This document shows, in pieces, positions 63,819 through 64,000 of a stretch of 64,000 bases of DNA (its first letter is position 1; each line of letters opens with the position of its first letter). Below the pieces are notes generated by a model. That model was not told the DNA's origin. It worked only from the letters and a program-made list of their open reading frames with translations, and searched no databases. The DNA is from JAGNLV01 sp964612145 (GTDB lineage: Bacteria > Zixibacteria > MSB-5A5 > GN15 > FEB-12), in the NCBI GenBank assembly GCA_964612145.1, contig CAZTBP010000006.1, positions 131,391-195,390 of the forward strand. The letters are read 5' to 3'. The translations under genes and the position numbers were made by a program.

Positions 63819-64000
63819 TTACGGCTTGAGGCCCAGTCGTTCCCACAGCCAGGAGATGTCGACGTGTGGTTGACCGGACTGCTTTTTGTGTTCTTCCGAG
63901 TTCTCGATCGATTTGAGCAGTTCGGCAACTTTCTTTTTCCCCCATGGCTTTTTGACGGTTTCCAAAGGCGTTTGATCATTCAAAGCAGGAATCTTCTCAT
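63819..64000 (-). CDS. C-terminal part of a protein continuing beyond the window
   Basis: The minus strand is open from the window edge to a TAA at 63819-63821, giving 59 residues without the start. The sequence contains IPALNDQTPLETV, the continuation GKKKVAELLKSIE, and ends HVDISWLWERLGLKP. The P-A-L-x-x-x-T-P-x-E-x-V followed by a V-x-x-L-L-K helix resembles the C-terminus found in some SEC-C/TPR-type or antitoxin-like bacterial proteins. I cannot name the family with confidence. Confidence 0.6.
   Translation of the reverse strand, partial: EKIPALNDQTPLETVKKPWGKKKVAELLKSIENSEEHKKQSGQPHVDISWLWERLGLKP

Overview
The window reads as a chromosomal segment of a Gram-negative bacterium of moderately high GC with strongly C-ending codons. 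It has outer-membrane barrels, lipoproteins with lipoboxes, a TonB-domain protein, a type IX-like C-terminal sorting domain and an IKPGSCPNPFN-type domain. Together these point to the FCB superphylum; a Zixibacteria-like lineage is my guess, not a demonstrated assignment. There are no rRNA or tRNA genes, insertion sequences, prophage genes or CRISPR arrays that I can support. Oxygen-dependent enzymes (HPPD, HGD, phenylalanine hydroxylase, EgtB) sit near a large set of extracellular-electron-transfer genes, suggesting a metabolically flexible organism.

Layout. 0.3-3.2 kb: a secreted protein with three TonB C-terminal domains and a yellow/MRJP-type lipoprotein. 3.5-13.5 kb (+): a phenylalanine/tyrosine degradation operon (HPPD, HGD, aminotransferase, FAH-family hydrolase, flavin reductase-like protein, acetoacetyl-CoA synthetase, phenylalanine hydroxylase, pterin dehydratase). 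13.7-16.2 kb (-): an SDR, a three-domain PTPS and GTP cyclohydrolase I, which together can make the tetrahydrobiopterin cofactor for the hydroxylase. 16.4-20.0 kb (-): a homocysteine methyltransferase domain protein, a CPA2 antiporter, a decayed secreted-protein gene, a fasciclin protein and a DUF378 protein. 20.3-23.1 kb (+): a B12-dependent MerR-type photoreceptor, class II photolyase and an SRPBCC protein. 23.3-28.8 kb: a CBS protein with an SLC13 transporter, a methyltransferase and a betaine-type ABC system with a fused permease/binding protein. 29.0-32.8 kb (+): ergothioneine genes egtB and egtD with a disulfide-reductase-like flavoprotein. 32.8-42.9 kb: housekeeping and transport genes (EamA, DEAD helicase, GNAT, Tex, CaCA, CPA2) and a secreted protein with a sorting tail. 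43.0-50.6 kb (-): a membrane Ser/Thr kinase operon with two CsgG-like/TPR proteins, an outer-membrane barrel and an LRR lipoprotein.

51.0-63.2 kb is the most striking region. A tight nine-gene plus-strand operon encodes a small secreted protein, a cytochrome with 42 CXXCH motifs, two beta-propellers, two six-motif cytochromes, a large beta-barrel and two CsgG/LpoB-like lipoproteins. It is followed by a separately controlled six-motif cytochrome. One operon cytochrome and the stand-alone one are collinear paralogues whose six-heme pattern resembles OmcS, the filament-forming cytochrome of Geobacter. I infer a trans-outer-membrane conduit with candidate cytochrome nanowires. Palindromes of the form TTGTGA-N6-TCACAA (CRP/FNR family type) occur upstream of the stand-alone cytochrome, the CBS gene and the window start. 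The last 180 bases hold the C-terminus of a minus-strand gene that continues outside the window.
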